Position numbers and translations under genes: made by a program. Under the pieces are notes generated by a model, which had not been told where the DNA came from, ran no database searches, and saw only the letters and a program-made list of their open reading frames with translations. 64,000 nucleotides of DNA from DASUAS01 sp963819475 (GTDB taxonomy: Bacteria > Actinomycetota > Acidimicrobiia > IMCC26256 > DASPTH01): positions 35,357 to 99,356 of the forward strand of contig CAWFWE010000009.1 in assembly GCA_963819475.1 (NCBI GenBank). Reading direction: 5' to 3'. Of the stretch, positions 42,395 through 51,161 are shown in pieces. Within the stretch, counting starts at the first letter, position 1, and the number at the start of each line of letters is the position of its first letter.

Positions 42395-43027
42395 ATGCGC
42401 TCTCCGGTGCGAACAGCCCCTGTCCGGGCCGTAGCGGCCGTCCCGACGCCCCCGAACCGGGCGCTCCCCGACGAGGCGCTCTCGGACGAGGCGCTCCTGG
42501 CCGGGTTCGCGGCATCGGACCCGGCGGCGACCTCCGCCTTCGTGTCCCGGTACCAGCGGCGGGTGTACGGGCTCGCCCTGACCATCGTGGGCGATCCCCG
42601 GGCGGCGGAGGACGCCGCCCAGGAGGCGATGGTCCGCGCCTGGCGCCACGCCGACACCTTCGATGTCCGGCGAGGCCGCGTCGACAGCTGGCTCCTGAGC
42701 ATCACGCGGAACGTCGCCATCGACGCCATCCGCAAGCGCCGGGCGGTCGTGGTCGCGCCCGACGAGATGCTGGGCCTCACCCCACCGGCTCCGGGCCGGG
42801 ACCCGGGCGACGTCGTCGCGTTGCACGACGACCTCGAGTGGCTGCAGGCCGCGCTCGCCGATCTCCCGGCGGATCAACGCCGCGCCGTCGTGCTCGCAGG
42901 GGTGTGGGGTCTCAGCGCGCGCGAGATCTCCGAACAGGACGAGATCCCCCTCGGTACCGCCAAGACCCGGATCCGCATCGCGCTCCGGCGGCTCCGCGAC
43001 GCACTGCACGAGCGCGAGCTCGACTGA
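42395..43027 (+). CDS. ECF-type RNA polymerase sigma factor
   Basis: A 210-residue sigma factor with region 2 (FVSRYQRRVYGLALTIVGD, AAQEAMVRAWRHADTFD, WLLSITRNVAIDAIRKR) and region 4 (LPADQRRAVVLAGVWGLSAR, GTAKTRIRIALRRLRDAL). No anti-sigma factor gene follows; the next gene is an LDH-like dehydrogenase. Start ATG 42395 (or GTG 42392); the first 30 residues are low-complexity and may not all be translated. Confidence 0.9.
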   Translation: MRSPVRTAPVRAVAAVPTPPNRALPDEALSDEALLAGFAASDPAATSAFVSRYQRRVYGLALTIVGDPRAAEDAAQEAMVRAWRHADTFDVRRGRVDSWLLSITRNVAIDAIRKRRAVVVAPDEMLGLTPPAPGRDPGDVVALHDDLEWLQAALADLPADQRRAVVLAGVWGLSAREISEQDEIPLGTAKTRIRIALRRLRDALHERELD

Positions 43028-43080
43028 ACCGGACTCTCGCGCCGAGACGTGGACGTTCGGCCCCGTAAGCTCTCGCCCGC

Positions 43081-44013
43081 ATGGCCGGGCTGCGGGTGGG
43101 CATCGTCGGGGCGGGGGGCGTCGGCATCGCCACCGCGAGCGCGCTGATCCTGCAGGGCCTCGCGGGTCGGGTGACGCTGTACGACCGCACCGGTGTCCGG
43201 TCGCGCGGCGAGGCGCTCGACTACCTGCACGCGTTGCCGCTGTTGCCGAGCACCGAGATCCGCGGCCGCAGCTACGAGGAGTTCGAGCCCGAGGACGTCA
43301 TGGTCGTGACCGTCGGTCACCACGTCCAGCCGGGGGAGACCCGACTCGACGTGTTCGACGCCAACGTCGCCATCGTCGAGCAGACCGCGGCGGCCATCGA
43401 GGCCGGGGGGCTGCCCCGGGTCGTGATCGTGGTCACCAACCCGCTCGACGTGCTGACCGAGTACCTCGTGCGGCGGTGGGACGGCCGCACGGTGTCGATC
43501 CTCGGTTCCGGTACCTCGCTCGACACGCTGCGCTTCGGCGAGAAGCTCGCCAACGAGTGCGGCGTCCACCCGCGCAGCATCCACGCCTGGGTGATCGGGG
43601 AGCACGGGGACTCGTCGGTGTTCCTGTTCAGCAGCGTGACCATCGGCGCGCTGCCGCTGGAGGAGTTCGCGCGGCAGCGGGGGATCACGCTCAACCGCGA
43701 GTGGTTCGCGCGCATCGAGGACGACGTGCGCACCGCGGCCTACCGCGTGCGGGAGCTCAAAGGATCACCGCGGCACGGCATCGGTCTCGCGGTGAGCGGC
43801 CTCGTGCGCTGCATCGGTCGCGAGCACGGCACCATCATCCCGGTGTCGGTACGCGTCGGCGACGACGTGTGCGCGAGCCTTCCCTGCGTCCTCGGGCCCG
43901 ACGGGGTGAGCGCGCCGTTGTGGCCGGTGATGGATGAAGCGGAGCTGCGCGGCTGGGAACGGTCGCTCGACGTGCTGCGCGACGCCGGTCACGCACTCCC
44001 GATCAAGGCGTGA
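43081..44013 (+). CDS. lactate/2-hydroxyacid dehydrogenase of the LDH/MDH family
   Basis: A 310-residue NAD-dependent dehydrogenase: Rossmann start GIVGAGGVG, VTNPLDVLTE, substrate-binding Asp/Arg in SGTSLDTLRF, and catalytic His in GEHGDSS. The specificity loop reads GHHVQPGETR, so the position of LDH Gln102 (MDH Arg) appears to be Val and the next residue Gln. A bulkier 2-oxoacid substrate is possible. TAAGCT at 43066-43071 may be its -10 box. Its end overlaps the convergent small gene by 11 nt. Confidence 0.85.
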   Translation: MAGLRVGIVGAGGVGIATASALILQGLAGRVTLYDRTGVRSRGEALDYLHALPLLPSTEIRGRSYEEFEPEDVMVVTVGHHVQPGETRLDVFDANVAIVEQTAAAIEAGGLPRVVIVVTNPLDVLTEYLVRRWDGRTVSILGSGTSLDTLRFGEKLANECGVHPRSIHAWVIGEHGDSSVFLFSSVTIGALPLEEFARQRGITLNREWFARIEDDVRTAAYRVRELKGSPRHGIGLAVSGLVRCIGREHGTIIPVSVRVGDDVCASLPCVLGPDGVSAPLWPVMDEAELRGWERSLDVLRDAGHALPIKA

Positions 44014-44311
44014 TGAGCCGCTGCCGCAACTTGTCGAGCGCGCAGCCGAGCACCGCGCGCGCCTCGGAGTGGTTGCAGCCGAGCTCCAGCGCGAGGTTCT
44101 TCATCGAATGGGGTTCGCCGGTGAGGCCGTAACGCCACGACACCGCGAAGTACTCGAGCTCGGTGAGGTCCGCGTACGCGTGCGGATCGGCGCGCAGCTC
44201 GAGGAGGTCGAGGTCGATGTCGTCGTCGGCGGCCGGCTCGACCACGAGGGCGTCGGGGTAGGGCCAGCCGTCGTCGTTGGGGTAGAGCGGGAGGCTGGGC
44301 ACGCTCACCAT
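44003..44311 (-). CDS. small sigma-70 region 4-like HTH protein
   Basis: A 102-residue protein: an acidic N-terminal half, then LTELEYFAVSWRYGLTGEP and LALELGCNHSEARAVLGCAL with DKLRQRL, which follows the layout of sigma-70 region 4.2. There is no region 2, so it is not a full sigma factor. It lies 23 nt after uvrD2 on the same strand and probably shares its transcript. Start ATG 44311. The role is unknown; DNA or core-polymerase binding is the inference. Confidence 0.65.
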   Translation of the reverse strand: MVSVPSLPLYPNDDGWPYPDALVVEPAADDDIDLDLLELRADPHAYADLTELEYFAVSWRYGLTGEPHSMKNLALELGCNHSEARAVLGCALDKLRQRLITP

Positions 44312-44334
44312 GGTGGACCCGGCCCGCGCACCCG

Positions 44335-46398
44335 TCAACCGGTCGGCGTCACCGGGGTGATGCGGGCGTGCTCGGCGACCAGCGCCAGCACCGCCTCGCC
44401 GTAGCGCTCCGCCTTCACGGGGCCGACGCCGGGGACATCGAGCAACGCGCGGGTGCTCCCGGGGCGGGCGCTGGCGATCGCCGCCAGCGTCGTGTTGGGG
44501 AAGATCACGTACGCGGGCGCGCTGGCGGCGCGGGACTGGCGCAGTCGCCAGTCGACCAGCGCCGCGTAGAGCGGCTCGTCGGCCGCGGCGACGTCGACCG
44601 GAGCCTTGGCCCGCGTGCTGCCGCCGTTGGCCCGGGCCACCTTGTCGCGGGCGTCGGCGATGCTGCGCCGCGCGTCGCCGGTTGCCGGCGCGGCGCCGCC
44701 CGGGGTGATCGCGTCCTCGACGCGGGTGATCCAGCTGCTCCGCGTCCGCCGCGCCGTGCGACCACCGACCGTGCGCTCCCGCGCCCAACTGAGATGCAGC
44801 ACCCGTTCGGCGCGACTGAGGGCCACGTAGAGGAGGCGTTGCTCCTCGTCCATCGCCTCGGTGGATTTGGCGTGCGAGATCGGGACGAGGCCACGTTCGA
44901 GCCCGGTGACGAACACCGTGTCGAACTCGAGCCCCTTCGCACGGTGGAACGTGAGCAGCTCGACGGCGTCGTCCGTCGCGTCGCCGGCGTCGTCGCCGCG
45001 CAGCGAGGTCTGCAGGAACTCGAGGAAGCCGTCGACGCTTCCGCGGCCGCCGTCGGCCTCGAGGTACTCGTGCCCGAGGCGCACCAGCGCGTCGACGTGC
45101 TCGCGGCGTTCGTCGGCCAGGTCCTCGGCATCGGTGGCGAAGTCGGTGAGGTGCTCGACGAAGGGGCGCCCCGGTGCCTCGCGGGCGGTCTTGCGGAGGT
45201 CGTCGAGCGCGACCTTCACCTCCTGCCGGTCGAGGAAGCGACCGCCGCCGCGCACGCGGAACGGCACTCCCGCACGCGAGAGCGCCTCCTCGAACAGAGC
45301 CGACTGCGCGTTCACCCGGTAGAGCACGGCCATCCGTGACCACCGCAGCTGCGAGCTCTCGGCGTCGCGCAGCGCCCGCGCGATCCCACGGGCTTCGTCC
45401 TCGGCGGAGTCGTACTCGTGGAAGTCGGGAAGGGGCCCGTCGGGGCGCGGTGCGTGGACGGCGGGACGGTGCCGGCCCGGGGGCCCGAGCACCGCGCCCG
45501 CCGCGGTGACGACCTGGGGCGTCGACCGGTAGTTGCTGCCCAGGCGCACCGTCCCGACGTCGGGGAAGCGCTCCGGAGGGAACTCGCGGCGGAAGCCGGC
45601 GAGGTACGACGCGTCGGCGCCGGCGAAGCCGTAGATCGCCTGGTCGGGGTCGCCGACCACGCAGAGATCGCTGCGGTCGCCGAGCCAGGCGCGCAACAAC
45701 CGGAACTGCGCGGCGCTCGCGTCCTGGAACTCGTCGACGAACAGGTGCCGGAAGCGCCAGCGTTGCGCGGCCGCGAACTCGGTGTCGCGCTCGAGCACGT
45801 CGGCGCAGCCGGTGATCAGGTCGTCGAAGTCGACGAGGCCGCGCTTGCGCTTCTCGCGCTCGTAGTTGCGGTAGATCGCCGCGACCTCGCCAGAGGGCCG
45901 GGGGGTGGCGCGACCGGCGGCGGCGACGGCGCGTTCGTAGGCGTCGGGCTTCACCAAGCGCGCCTTGGCCCACTCGATCTCCGACGCCAACTCGGCGGCG
46001 AGCAGCGCGCCCTCGCGCCCGCGCACCGGCAGCATCGGCACCAGGACCCGGACCTTGCGCTCCAGGAGGCCCGGCATGGCGCGGCCCTGCTCATCAGCGC
46101 GCCGCCGGAGCTGGGCCAGGGCGATGGCGTGGAACGTGCCCGCGGTGACCGACTCGCGGACGCCGAGTCGGCTCAGGCGCGACCGCAGCTCACCGGCGGC
46201 TTTCCTGGTGAAGGTGACCGCGAGGACGTGGGCGGGGTCGATCCGCTGCTCGCGCGACTGCCACGCGATGCGGCGGGTCAGCACCCGGGTCTTGCCCGAA
46301 CCCGCGCCGGCCAGGATCGCCAGCGGCGCCGCCGTGCTGGTGACCGCGTCGCGCTGGGTGGCGTCGAGACCGTCGAGCAGGGCGTCCACGTGCGGCAC
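44335..46398 (-). CDS. uvrD2: UvrD/PcrA-type DNA helicase with HRDC domain
   Basis: A superfamily 1A helicase of 687 residues: motif I AGAGSGKTR, motif Ia TFTRKAAGEL, motif II LFVDEFQDAS, motif III VVGDPDQAIYGFAGA, motif IV GSNYRSTPQV, motif V TFHRAKGLEFD, motif VI LYVALSRAERVLHL. The C-terminus carries an HRDC domain (PAYVIFPNTTLAAIA, LLDVPGVGPVKAERYG). This matches mycobacterial UvrD2. Start GTG 46398. The following 379 nt upstream are non-coding and rich in inverted repeats. Confidence 0.9.
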   Translation of the reverse strand: MPHVDALLDGLDATQRDAVTSTAAPLAILAGAGSGKTRVLTRRIAWQSREQRIDPAHVLAVTFTRKAAGELRSRLSRLGVRESVTAGTFHAIALAQLRRRADEQGRAMPGLLERKVRVLVPMLPVRGREGALLAAELASEIEWAKARLVKPDAYERAVAAAGRATPRPSGEVAAIYRNYEREKRKRGLVDFDDLITGCADVLERDTEFAAAQRWRFRHLFVDEFQDASAAQFRLLRAWLGDRSDLCVVGDPDQAIYGFAGADASYLAGFRREFPPERFPDVGTVRLGSNYRSTPQVVTAAGAVLGPPGRHRPAVHAPRPDGPLPDFHEYDSAEDEARGIARALRDAESSQLRWSRMAVLYRVNAQSALFEEALSRAGVPFRVRGGGRFLDRQEVKVALDDLRKTAREAPGRPFVEHLTDFATDAEDLADERREHVDALVRLGHEYLEADGGRGSVDGFLEFLQTSLRGDDAGDATDDAVELLTFHRAKGLEFDTVFVTGLERGLVPISHAKSTEAMDEEQRLLYVALSRAERVLHLSWARERTVGGRTARRTRSSWITRVEDAITPGGAAPATGDARRSIADARDKVARANGGSTRAKAPVDVAAADEPLYAALVDWRLRQSRAASAPAYVIFPNTTLAAIASARPGSTRALLDVPGVGPVKAERYGEAVLALVAEHARITPVTPTG

Positions 46399-46777
46399 CG
46401 TACCGCCCGGGTACGACGCTCATGGGGTGCCCGGCGCCCGCCGACGCATCCGGGACAGCAGAAGGCCCCGAGTAGTCTCCGCTGCGTCGCAGCTTCGATC
46501 TCCTCGGGGCCGCACTGCCGACCACTTCCGAGCCCTGCGCTCCAGGTCGCCCTGGTGCTCGGCCTCGGCTGCGGTCTTCCGGTGGCCGTTCCTCCCGGGG
46601 GTGGTCCCGTTCGGTTCGATCACCGCACCGGATCCTTCCGGTCCGTCTTCCGGGGCGCCGCGACCCGAGGGCCCGTCGCTCCGGCACCAGACTGGCGTTC
46701 ACCGGCCTCCGCATCCTAAGGACGCCCGCCCGCGAATGCAAGAGGGAATTTCGCGCGGGCGCGGTACCGTCCCGCCG
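46399..46777. other. structure-rich intergenic region between uvrD2 and zincin genes
   Basis: No gene is seen in these 379 nt. They contain several strong inverted repeats: GGCCCCGAG/CTCGGGGCC (46464-46472 and 46503-46511) enclosing GCTGCG-T-CGCAGC (46481-46493); CCAGG/CCTGG (46542-46555), which on the minus strand has a GCGA tetraloop; and ACCGGA/TCCGGT (46627-46642). This would fit a structured leader of uvrD2 or a separate small RNA read from the minus strand. I found no signature of RNase P RNA, tmRNA or SRP RNA. Confidence 0.5.
46765..46770 (+). promoter_or_regulatory. putative -10 box, near-leaderless start of zincin gene
   Basis: TACCGT at -13 to -8 from GTG 46778. Confidence 0.4.
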
Positions 46778-47152
46778 GTGGTCGACGTGACGCGCGAGCG
46801 CTTCGAGCAGATGGTCGCCGACGCGCTCGACGAGATCCCGCCCGCGCTCGGCGCGGAGATGGACAACGTCGCGGTCGTCGTCGAGGAGTGGGCGGATCCC
46901 GCGCAGCTCGCACGAGTCGCGCCGGGCGGTACGTTGCTCGGTCTCTACGAGGGAGTGCCGCTCACGCAGCGCGGCCCGTTGAGCTACGCGGGTGTCGCAC
47001 CCGACCGGATCACGATCTTCCGCGGCCCGCTGTCGCGGATGGCGCGCGACGAGGACGACCTCGCAGCACGGGTCCGCGTCACCGTCCTGCACGAGGTCGG
47101 CCACTACTTCGGCATGTCCGACGACCGGCTCCGCGAGCTCGGTTGGGCGTAG
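46778..47152 (+). CDS. small zinc metallopeptidase-like protein
   Basis: A 124-residue minimal zincin of the actinobacterial metallopeptidase (DUF1025-like) family. The HExxH motif is in VLHEVGHYFGMSD, with the downstream Asp as the third metal ligand typical of this group. No signal peptide is seen. GTG 46778 is chosen from family length and the -10 box. Substrate and role are not known. The PH-domain gene follows after 45 nt with its own -10 box. Confidence 0.8.
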   Translation: MVDVTRERFEQMVADALDEIPPALGAEMDNVAVVVEEWADPAQLARVAPGGTLLGLYEGVPLTQRGPLSYAGVAPDRITIFRGPLSRMARDEDDLAARVRVTVLHEVGHYFGMSDDRLRELGWA

Positions 47153-47185
47153 TGCGGGAGACGCGCAACGGGCCGGCGGCTGCCG

Positions 47186-47191
47186 TAGTCT
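47186..47191 (+). promoter_or_regulatory. putative -10 box, leaderless start of PH/SHOCT gene
   Basis: TAGTCT at -12 to -7 from ATG 47198. Confidence 0.45.
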
Positions 47192-47197
47192 CGCGGC

Positions 47198-47845
47198 ATG
47201 CCGTACCCCGACAACCTGATCCAGGAGGGTGAGACGCTCGCGCTCGATCTGCGCCCGCACTGGTGGTTCTTCTCACGGAACATCCTCACCGGCATCCCGC
47301 TGGCGATCGTCCTCATCGTCGTGCTCAACAGCGACACCGACTGGATCTCGAAGTACGGCGGCCTCCTCCTCGGGGTGGTGACCGTCGCCTGGGCGATCTG
47401 GCTCGGGCTCGAGTACCTCAAGTGGCGCATGACCTACTTCGTCGTCACCAGCCGGCGGGTGATCTACCGCAGCGGCGTGATCTCCAAGCGGGGCGTCGAG
47501 ATCCCGCTGGAGCGAATCAACAACATCAACTTCCACCAGCGCCTGATCGACCGCGTCATCGGTGCCGGCGACCTCGACATCGAGTCGGCCGGCAAGGACG
47601 GCCAGTCGCACTTCGACTTCATCCGCCATCCCGATGGGGTCCAGCACGAGATCTACCGCCAGATGGAAGCGCGGAACATGCCGATGGCGATGGCGCAGCC
47701 GGCGCCCGCCGTGGCCTCGCCGCCGCCGCCGCCGTCGGCGAGCGTGCCCGAGCAGATCGAGCAGCTGGCCCGGCTGCGCGACGCGGGCCACATCACCGAG
47801 GCGGAGTACGAGGCCAAGAAGGCGGAGCTCCTCGGCCGGATGTAG
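47198..47845 (+). CDS. membrane PH (bPH2) protein with SHOCT tail
   Basis: A 215-residue protein: two membrane segments (residues about 28-46 and 52-70), a bacterial PH domain (YFVVTSRRVIYRSGVISKRG, IPLERINNINFHQ), a Pro/Ala linker, and a C-terminal SHOCT motif (IEQLARLRDAGHITEAEYEAKK). The family is common and its role undefined. The last codon and stop (ATG TAG) lie inside the first unit of a 63 bp tandem repeat, so the repeat may have grown from the gene's own 3' end. Confidence 0.85.
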   Translation: MPYPDNLIQEGETLALDLRPHWWFFSRNILTGIPLAIVLIVVLNSDTDWISKYGGLLLGVVTVAWAIWLGLEYLKWRMTYFVVTSRRVIYRSGVISKRGVEIPLERINNINFHQRLIDRVIGAGDLDIESAGKDGQSHFDFIRHPDGVQHEIYRQMEARNMPMAMAQPAPAVASPPPPPSASVPEQIEQLARLRDAGHITEAEYEAKKAELLGRM

Positions 47846-48152
47846 GAGATGTAGCGGAGCCGTGCCCGGAGGGCGGGGCGGCGCAGCGGAATCGACCGGT
47901 GGATGTAGGAGATGTAGCGGAGCCGTGCCCGGAGGGCGGGACGGCGCAGCGGAATCGACCGGTGGATGTAGGAGATGTAGCGGAGCCGTGCCCGGAGGGC
48001 GGGGCGGCGCAGCGGAATCGACCGGTGGATGTAGGAGATGTAGCGGAGCCGTGCCCGGAGGGCGGGGCGGCGCAGCGGAATCGACCGGTGGATGTAGGAG
48101 ATGTAGCGGAGCCGTGCCCGGAGGGCGGGGCGGCGCAGCGGAATCGACCGGT
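47838..48152. repeat. five tandem copies of a 63 bp unit
   Basis: Units begin with GGATGTAGGAGATGTAGCGG at 47838, 47901, 47964, 48027 and 48090 and are almost identical; the only change noticed is G to A at 47941. Each unit is head-to-tail without spacer. The array starts at the stop of the PH/SHOCT gene and ends 13 nt before the stop of the convergent galK gene, filling the whole gap. The unit contains a smaller GATGTAG repeat and a GCCC/GGGC stem. Its length is a multiple of three, but there is no sign that it is translated. Confidence 0.95.
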
Positions 48153-48165
48153 GGTCGCGGGCGCC

Positions 48166-49227
48166 TCAGTCGACGCGACCCGCGCCGTCGACCGCGCGTG
48201 CGACGAAGCCCATCGGTTCGATCCCGGTCGCGGCGCGGTACCGCAACGTGGTCTTGGCGAGGACGTCGTCGGCATGGTTCCGCTGCGCGAGCGCGACCAC
48301 GCATCCACCGAAGCCGGCGCCGGTGAGGCGCGCGCCGGCCGCGCCGCACTCGACGAGGATCTCCACGAGTGTGTCGAGCTCCGGCGTCGACACCTCGTAG
48401 TCGTCGCGCAGACTGGCGTGGCTGGCGAGCAGCAGCGGGCCGAGCACCGACAGGTCGCCCGTCGGCAGCGCCTGCGCCATGCCGAGCACGCGCGCGTTCT
48501 CGGTGACGACGTGGCGCGCGCGCGGGACGTCACGCACCTGGTCGAACGACGCGTCGCGCAGCGACCGGACGTCGAGCACGGCGGCGGCCGCCTCGCACTC
48601 GGCGCGGCGTGACGCGTACGCGGAGCCCACGAGCGTGCGGGGCACGCCCGAGTGGACGACGACGACCGCGATCCCCGGCGGGATCGCGACCGGGGTGACG
48701 GACAGGTCGCGGCAGTCGATCAGGAGCGCGTGCCCGGCCTGGCCGAAGAGCGACGCGAGCTGGTCCATCAGCCCACCGGGCACGCCGGTGGCGGTGGTCT
48801 CGGCCGCGGAGGCCAACCGGGCGGCGTCGACCCCGGCGACCGGCGCGCCCGAGAGATCGGCCAGGGCCTGGGTGAGCGCGACCGACAGCGCCGAGCTCGA
48901 CGACAGTCCCGAGCCCACCGGGACCGTCGAGCTGATCGCCAGCTCGGTGGCGGCCACCCGTACACCCCGGTCGATCAGCGCCCGCACCGAACCCGCGACG
49001 AAGCGGCCCCAAGTGGGCACCACGTCGCGTGGGTCGTCGCGGCCGTCGACCGCGACCTCGACCGCCCCCGGCACGTCCCTCGAGACGGCGGTCACCCGGC
49101 GACCCGGACGCCTCACCGCGGTGACGGTGCACGCGCGGTCGATCGCCAGCGGGAGGACGAAGCCCTCGTTGTAGTCGGTGTGGTCGCCCATGAGGTTCAC
49201 GCGACCGGGAGCGACGTAGCGGGCCAC
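48166..49227 (-). CDS. galK: galactokinase
   Basis: A 353-residue GHMP kinase that phosphorylates galactose at C1. Motifs: substrate site GRVNLMGDHTDYNEGFVLP, ATP loop VPVGSGLSSSSALSVAL, catalytic-region GGLMDQLASLFG, and the C-terminal GHMP motif LTGAGFGGCVVAL. The start is GTG 49227; TACGCT at 49235-49240 ends 8 nt before it. No other Leloir-pathway gene is nearby. Related sugar-1-kinases share this fold, so arabino- or other sugar specificity is possible. Confidence 0.9.
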   Translation of the reverse strand: MARYVAPGRVNLMGDHTDYNEGFVLPLAIDRACTVTAVRRPGRRVTAVSRDVPGAVEVAVDGRDDPRDVVPTWGRFVAGSVRALIDRGVRVAATELAISSTVPVGSGLSSSSALSVALTQALADLSGAPVAGVDAARLASAAETTATGVPGGLMDQLASLFGQAGHALLIDCRDLSVTPVAIPPGIAVVVVHSGVPRTLVGSAYASRRAECEAAAAVLDVRSLRDASFDQVRDVPRARHVVTENARVLGMAQALPTGDLSVLGPLLLASHASLRDDYEVSTPELDTLVEILVECGAAGARLTGAGFGGCVVALAQRNHADDVLAKTTLRYRAATGIEPMGFVARAVDGAGRVD

Positions 49228-49234
49228 CTCGGGG

Positions 49235-49240
49235 AGCGTA
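49235..49240 (-). promoter_or_regulatory. putative -10 box, near-leaderless start of galK
   Basis: TACGCT on the minus strand at -13 to -8 from GTG 49227. Confidence 0.4.
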
Positions 49241-49302
49241 CCGACGCGCCCGACGCGGTTCCGACTACACCCCGGCCGTCGCATGACCGATACTGGAGGC
49301 CT

Positions 49303-50211
49303 ATGAGTCGATTCCAGACCTCGTGGGAGATCGCCAAGCGCTCGTGGGCGGTCCTCAAGTCCGACAAGACCCTCGCCTGGTTCCCGGTGCTGTCGGCCCT
49401 CGGGTCCCTCCTGGTCGTGGCGGTCATCGGTGGCCTGATCGCGGTCGCCGGCATCGACAGCAAGGCGACCGGCGACTCGCTGCAGCCGATCGGCTGGGTC
49501 CTCATCGTCGTCGCCTATCTCGCGCTGGCCATCGTCCAGACCTACTTCCTGGCCGCGCTGGTGGCGGGCGCCGACCAGCGGCTGCGGGGCAACGACTCCA
49601 CCGTGCGCACCGCCCTCGACATCGCCAACTCCCGGCTCCACCGGCTCCTGCCGTGGGCGGTGGTCACGGCCACCGTCACGATGGTCCTCCAGGCCATCGA
49701 AGAGCGGTTCGGGATCGTCGGCACGATCGTCGCCCGGCTGGTCGGCCTGGCGTGGAACCTGGTGACGTTCCTCGTCGTCCCGATCCTCGTGCTGGAGGAC
49801 CTCGGCGTGGGCGACGCGCTCAAGCGCTCCAAGGACCTCTTCAAGAAGACCTGGGGCGAGAACGTCATCGGGCAGGGTGGCCTCGGCATCGTGGGCTTCC
49901 TGGCCATGATCCCCGGCGTGCTGCTCGTCGCCATCGGCGCCGCCATGGGTACCGCCGGCCTGATCGTGCTCGGCGCGGTCGGCGTGGCGTGGATCATCGC
50001 CTCCGCGGTGATCGTCTCCGCGCTGAGCGGCATCTACCGCACAGCGCTGTACCACTACGCGGCCAACGGCCGGGTGCCCGGCGAGTTCTCCGACTTCGAC
50101 CTGCACGACGCGTTCCGGCCCCGCCGCCTCGGCCGCGGCACCGGAGGCGCCGGAGGCGCGGGCGCCGGTGGCGGGTTCGGCGGCTTCTTCGGCGGCCCCT
50201 CCAACAACTGA
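49303..50211 (+). CDS. DUF6159-like membrane protein
   Basis: A 302-residue protein with about five or six membrane segments arranged in pairs (residues about 25-50, 63-85, 105-160, 195-245) and a C-terminal Gly-rich tail ending GGFGGFFGGPSNN. It begins SRFQTSWEIAKRSWAVLKSD, the typical start of DUF6159 proteins. Function is not known. GGAGG lies 3 nt before ATG 49303. Confidence 0.72.
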   Translation: MSRFQTSWEIAKRSWAVLKSDKTLAWFPVLSALGSLLVVAVIGGLIAVAGIDSKATGDSLQPIGWVLIVVAYLALAIVQTYFLAALVAGADQRLRGNDSTVRTALDIANSRLHRLLPWAVVTATVTMVLQAIEERFGIVGTIVARLVGLAWNLVTFLVVPILVLEDLGVGDALKRSKDLFKKTWGENVIGQGGLGIVGFLAMIPGVLLVAIGAAMGTAGLIVLGAVGVAWIIASAVIVSALSGIYRTALYHYAANGRVPGEFSDFDLHDAFRPRRLGRGTGGAGGAGAGGGFGGFFGGPSNN

Positions 50212-50212
50212 G

Positions 50213-51135
50213 TCAGGCGCCAACCGGTCGAGCGAACTGCGGCAGCACCTCGGCGGCGAAGCGCTCGAGCCCGGCGACGTCGAACGGTGTGCGCATCGCC
50301 ACGTTGACCTGATCGGCGCCCGCGTCGGCGTACTCGCCGATCCGGTCGACGACCTCCTGCGTGCTGCCGGTGAGCACCGAGCCGCGCACGAACTCGGCGG
50401 TGTTGCCGAACTGGGCGCGCAGGTCCTCCTCGCGCCACGCGAGCGCGAGGTTGAGCGACCGGGTGACGTCCGCCGCGTCGCGGTCGGCGTCGGCGCAGTG
50501 TGCTTCGAGGACACCGACCTTGTGGCGGAACGTGTCGACGCTCACGAACGGCACGTTCCAGCCGTCGGCGTGCCGGGCGACCAGCTTCAGCGTCACCCGC
50601 TCGCCCTGACCGCCGACCCAGATCGGGACGCGCCGCTGGTCGGGCTTCGGGACGCACCGCGCGGCATGCAGTCGGTAGAACTCGCCGTCGAAGTCGACGA
50701 CGTCCTCGGTGAAGAGGGCGCGGATGCACCGCAGCTGCTCCTCGAGCTGGCGCAACCGGACGGGTGCAGGTGGGAACGGGATGCCGTACGCGTCGAACTC
50801 GCCCTGGTGCCACCCGGCACCCAACCCGAGCGTGACGCGGCCGCCGGAGAAGTTGTCGATGTGGCGATCGACTTCGCCAGCACCGCGGGGTGCCGGTAGC
50901 CGGCGCAGTACACCAGGCTGCCGCACCGGACGGTCGACGTCGCCATCGCGAGCGCGGCGTGGGCGGTCAGCCCCTCCAGGCACTCGTACCCCGGTTCGGG
51001 GTCGGTCACGTCGGCGGCGTAGAAGTGGTCCCACACCGAGATCCACTCGAAACCGAGCTGTTCGATTCGGGTCCACAGCGCCCGGATCTCGTCCGCTGAC
51101 GTGTACTGCAGCCCCGCGTGGACACCGAAGATCAC
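50213..51135 (-). pseudogene. LLM-class F420-dependent oxidoreductase, frameshifted
   Basis: A TIM-barrel flavin/F420 oxidoreductase. The N-terminal part (IFGVHAGLQYTSADEIRALW, ISVWDHFYAADV, YRHPAVLAKSIAT) and the C-terminal part (IDNFSGGRVTLGLGAGWHQG, VPIWVGGQGE, ADAGADQVNVAM) lie in different frames, joined at about 50860. Restoring one C (GCCACATC to GCCACCATC) gives an intact 307-residue protein of normal length. Start GTG 51135, divergent from the PAC2 gene. Probably a working gene with a sequence error; a real recent mutation is the alternative. Confidence 0.78.
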
Positions 51136-51161
51136 GACCGGGGACACTACGCGACGGCCCC

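Noticed and set aside
46399..46777. Candidate whiB7, RNase P RNA, tmRNA or SRP RNA
   Set aside because: whiB7 is next to uvrD2 in mycobacteria, but no cysteine-rich WhiB frame or AT-hook is present here; the conserved core sequences of the three RNAs were not found on either strand.
47838..48152. Tandem repeat considered as CRISPR or as a coding repeat (GDVAEPCPEGGAAQRNRP-like)
   Set aside because: There are no spacers, and the open frame across the repeats has no start, ribosome binding site or continuation into a recognisable protein.
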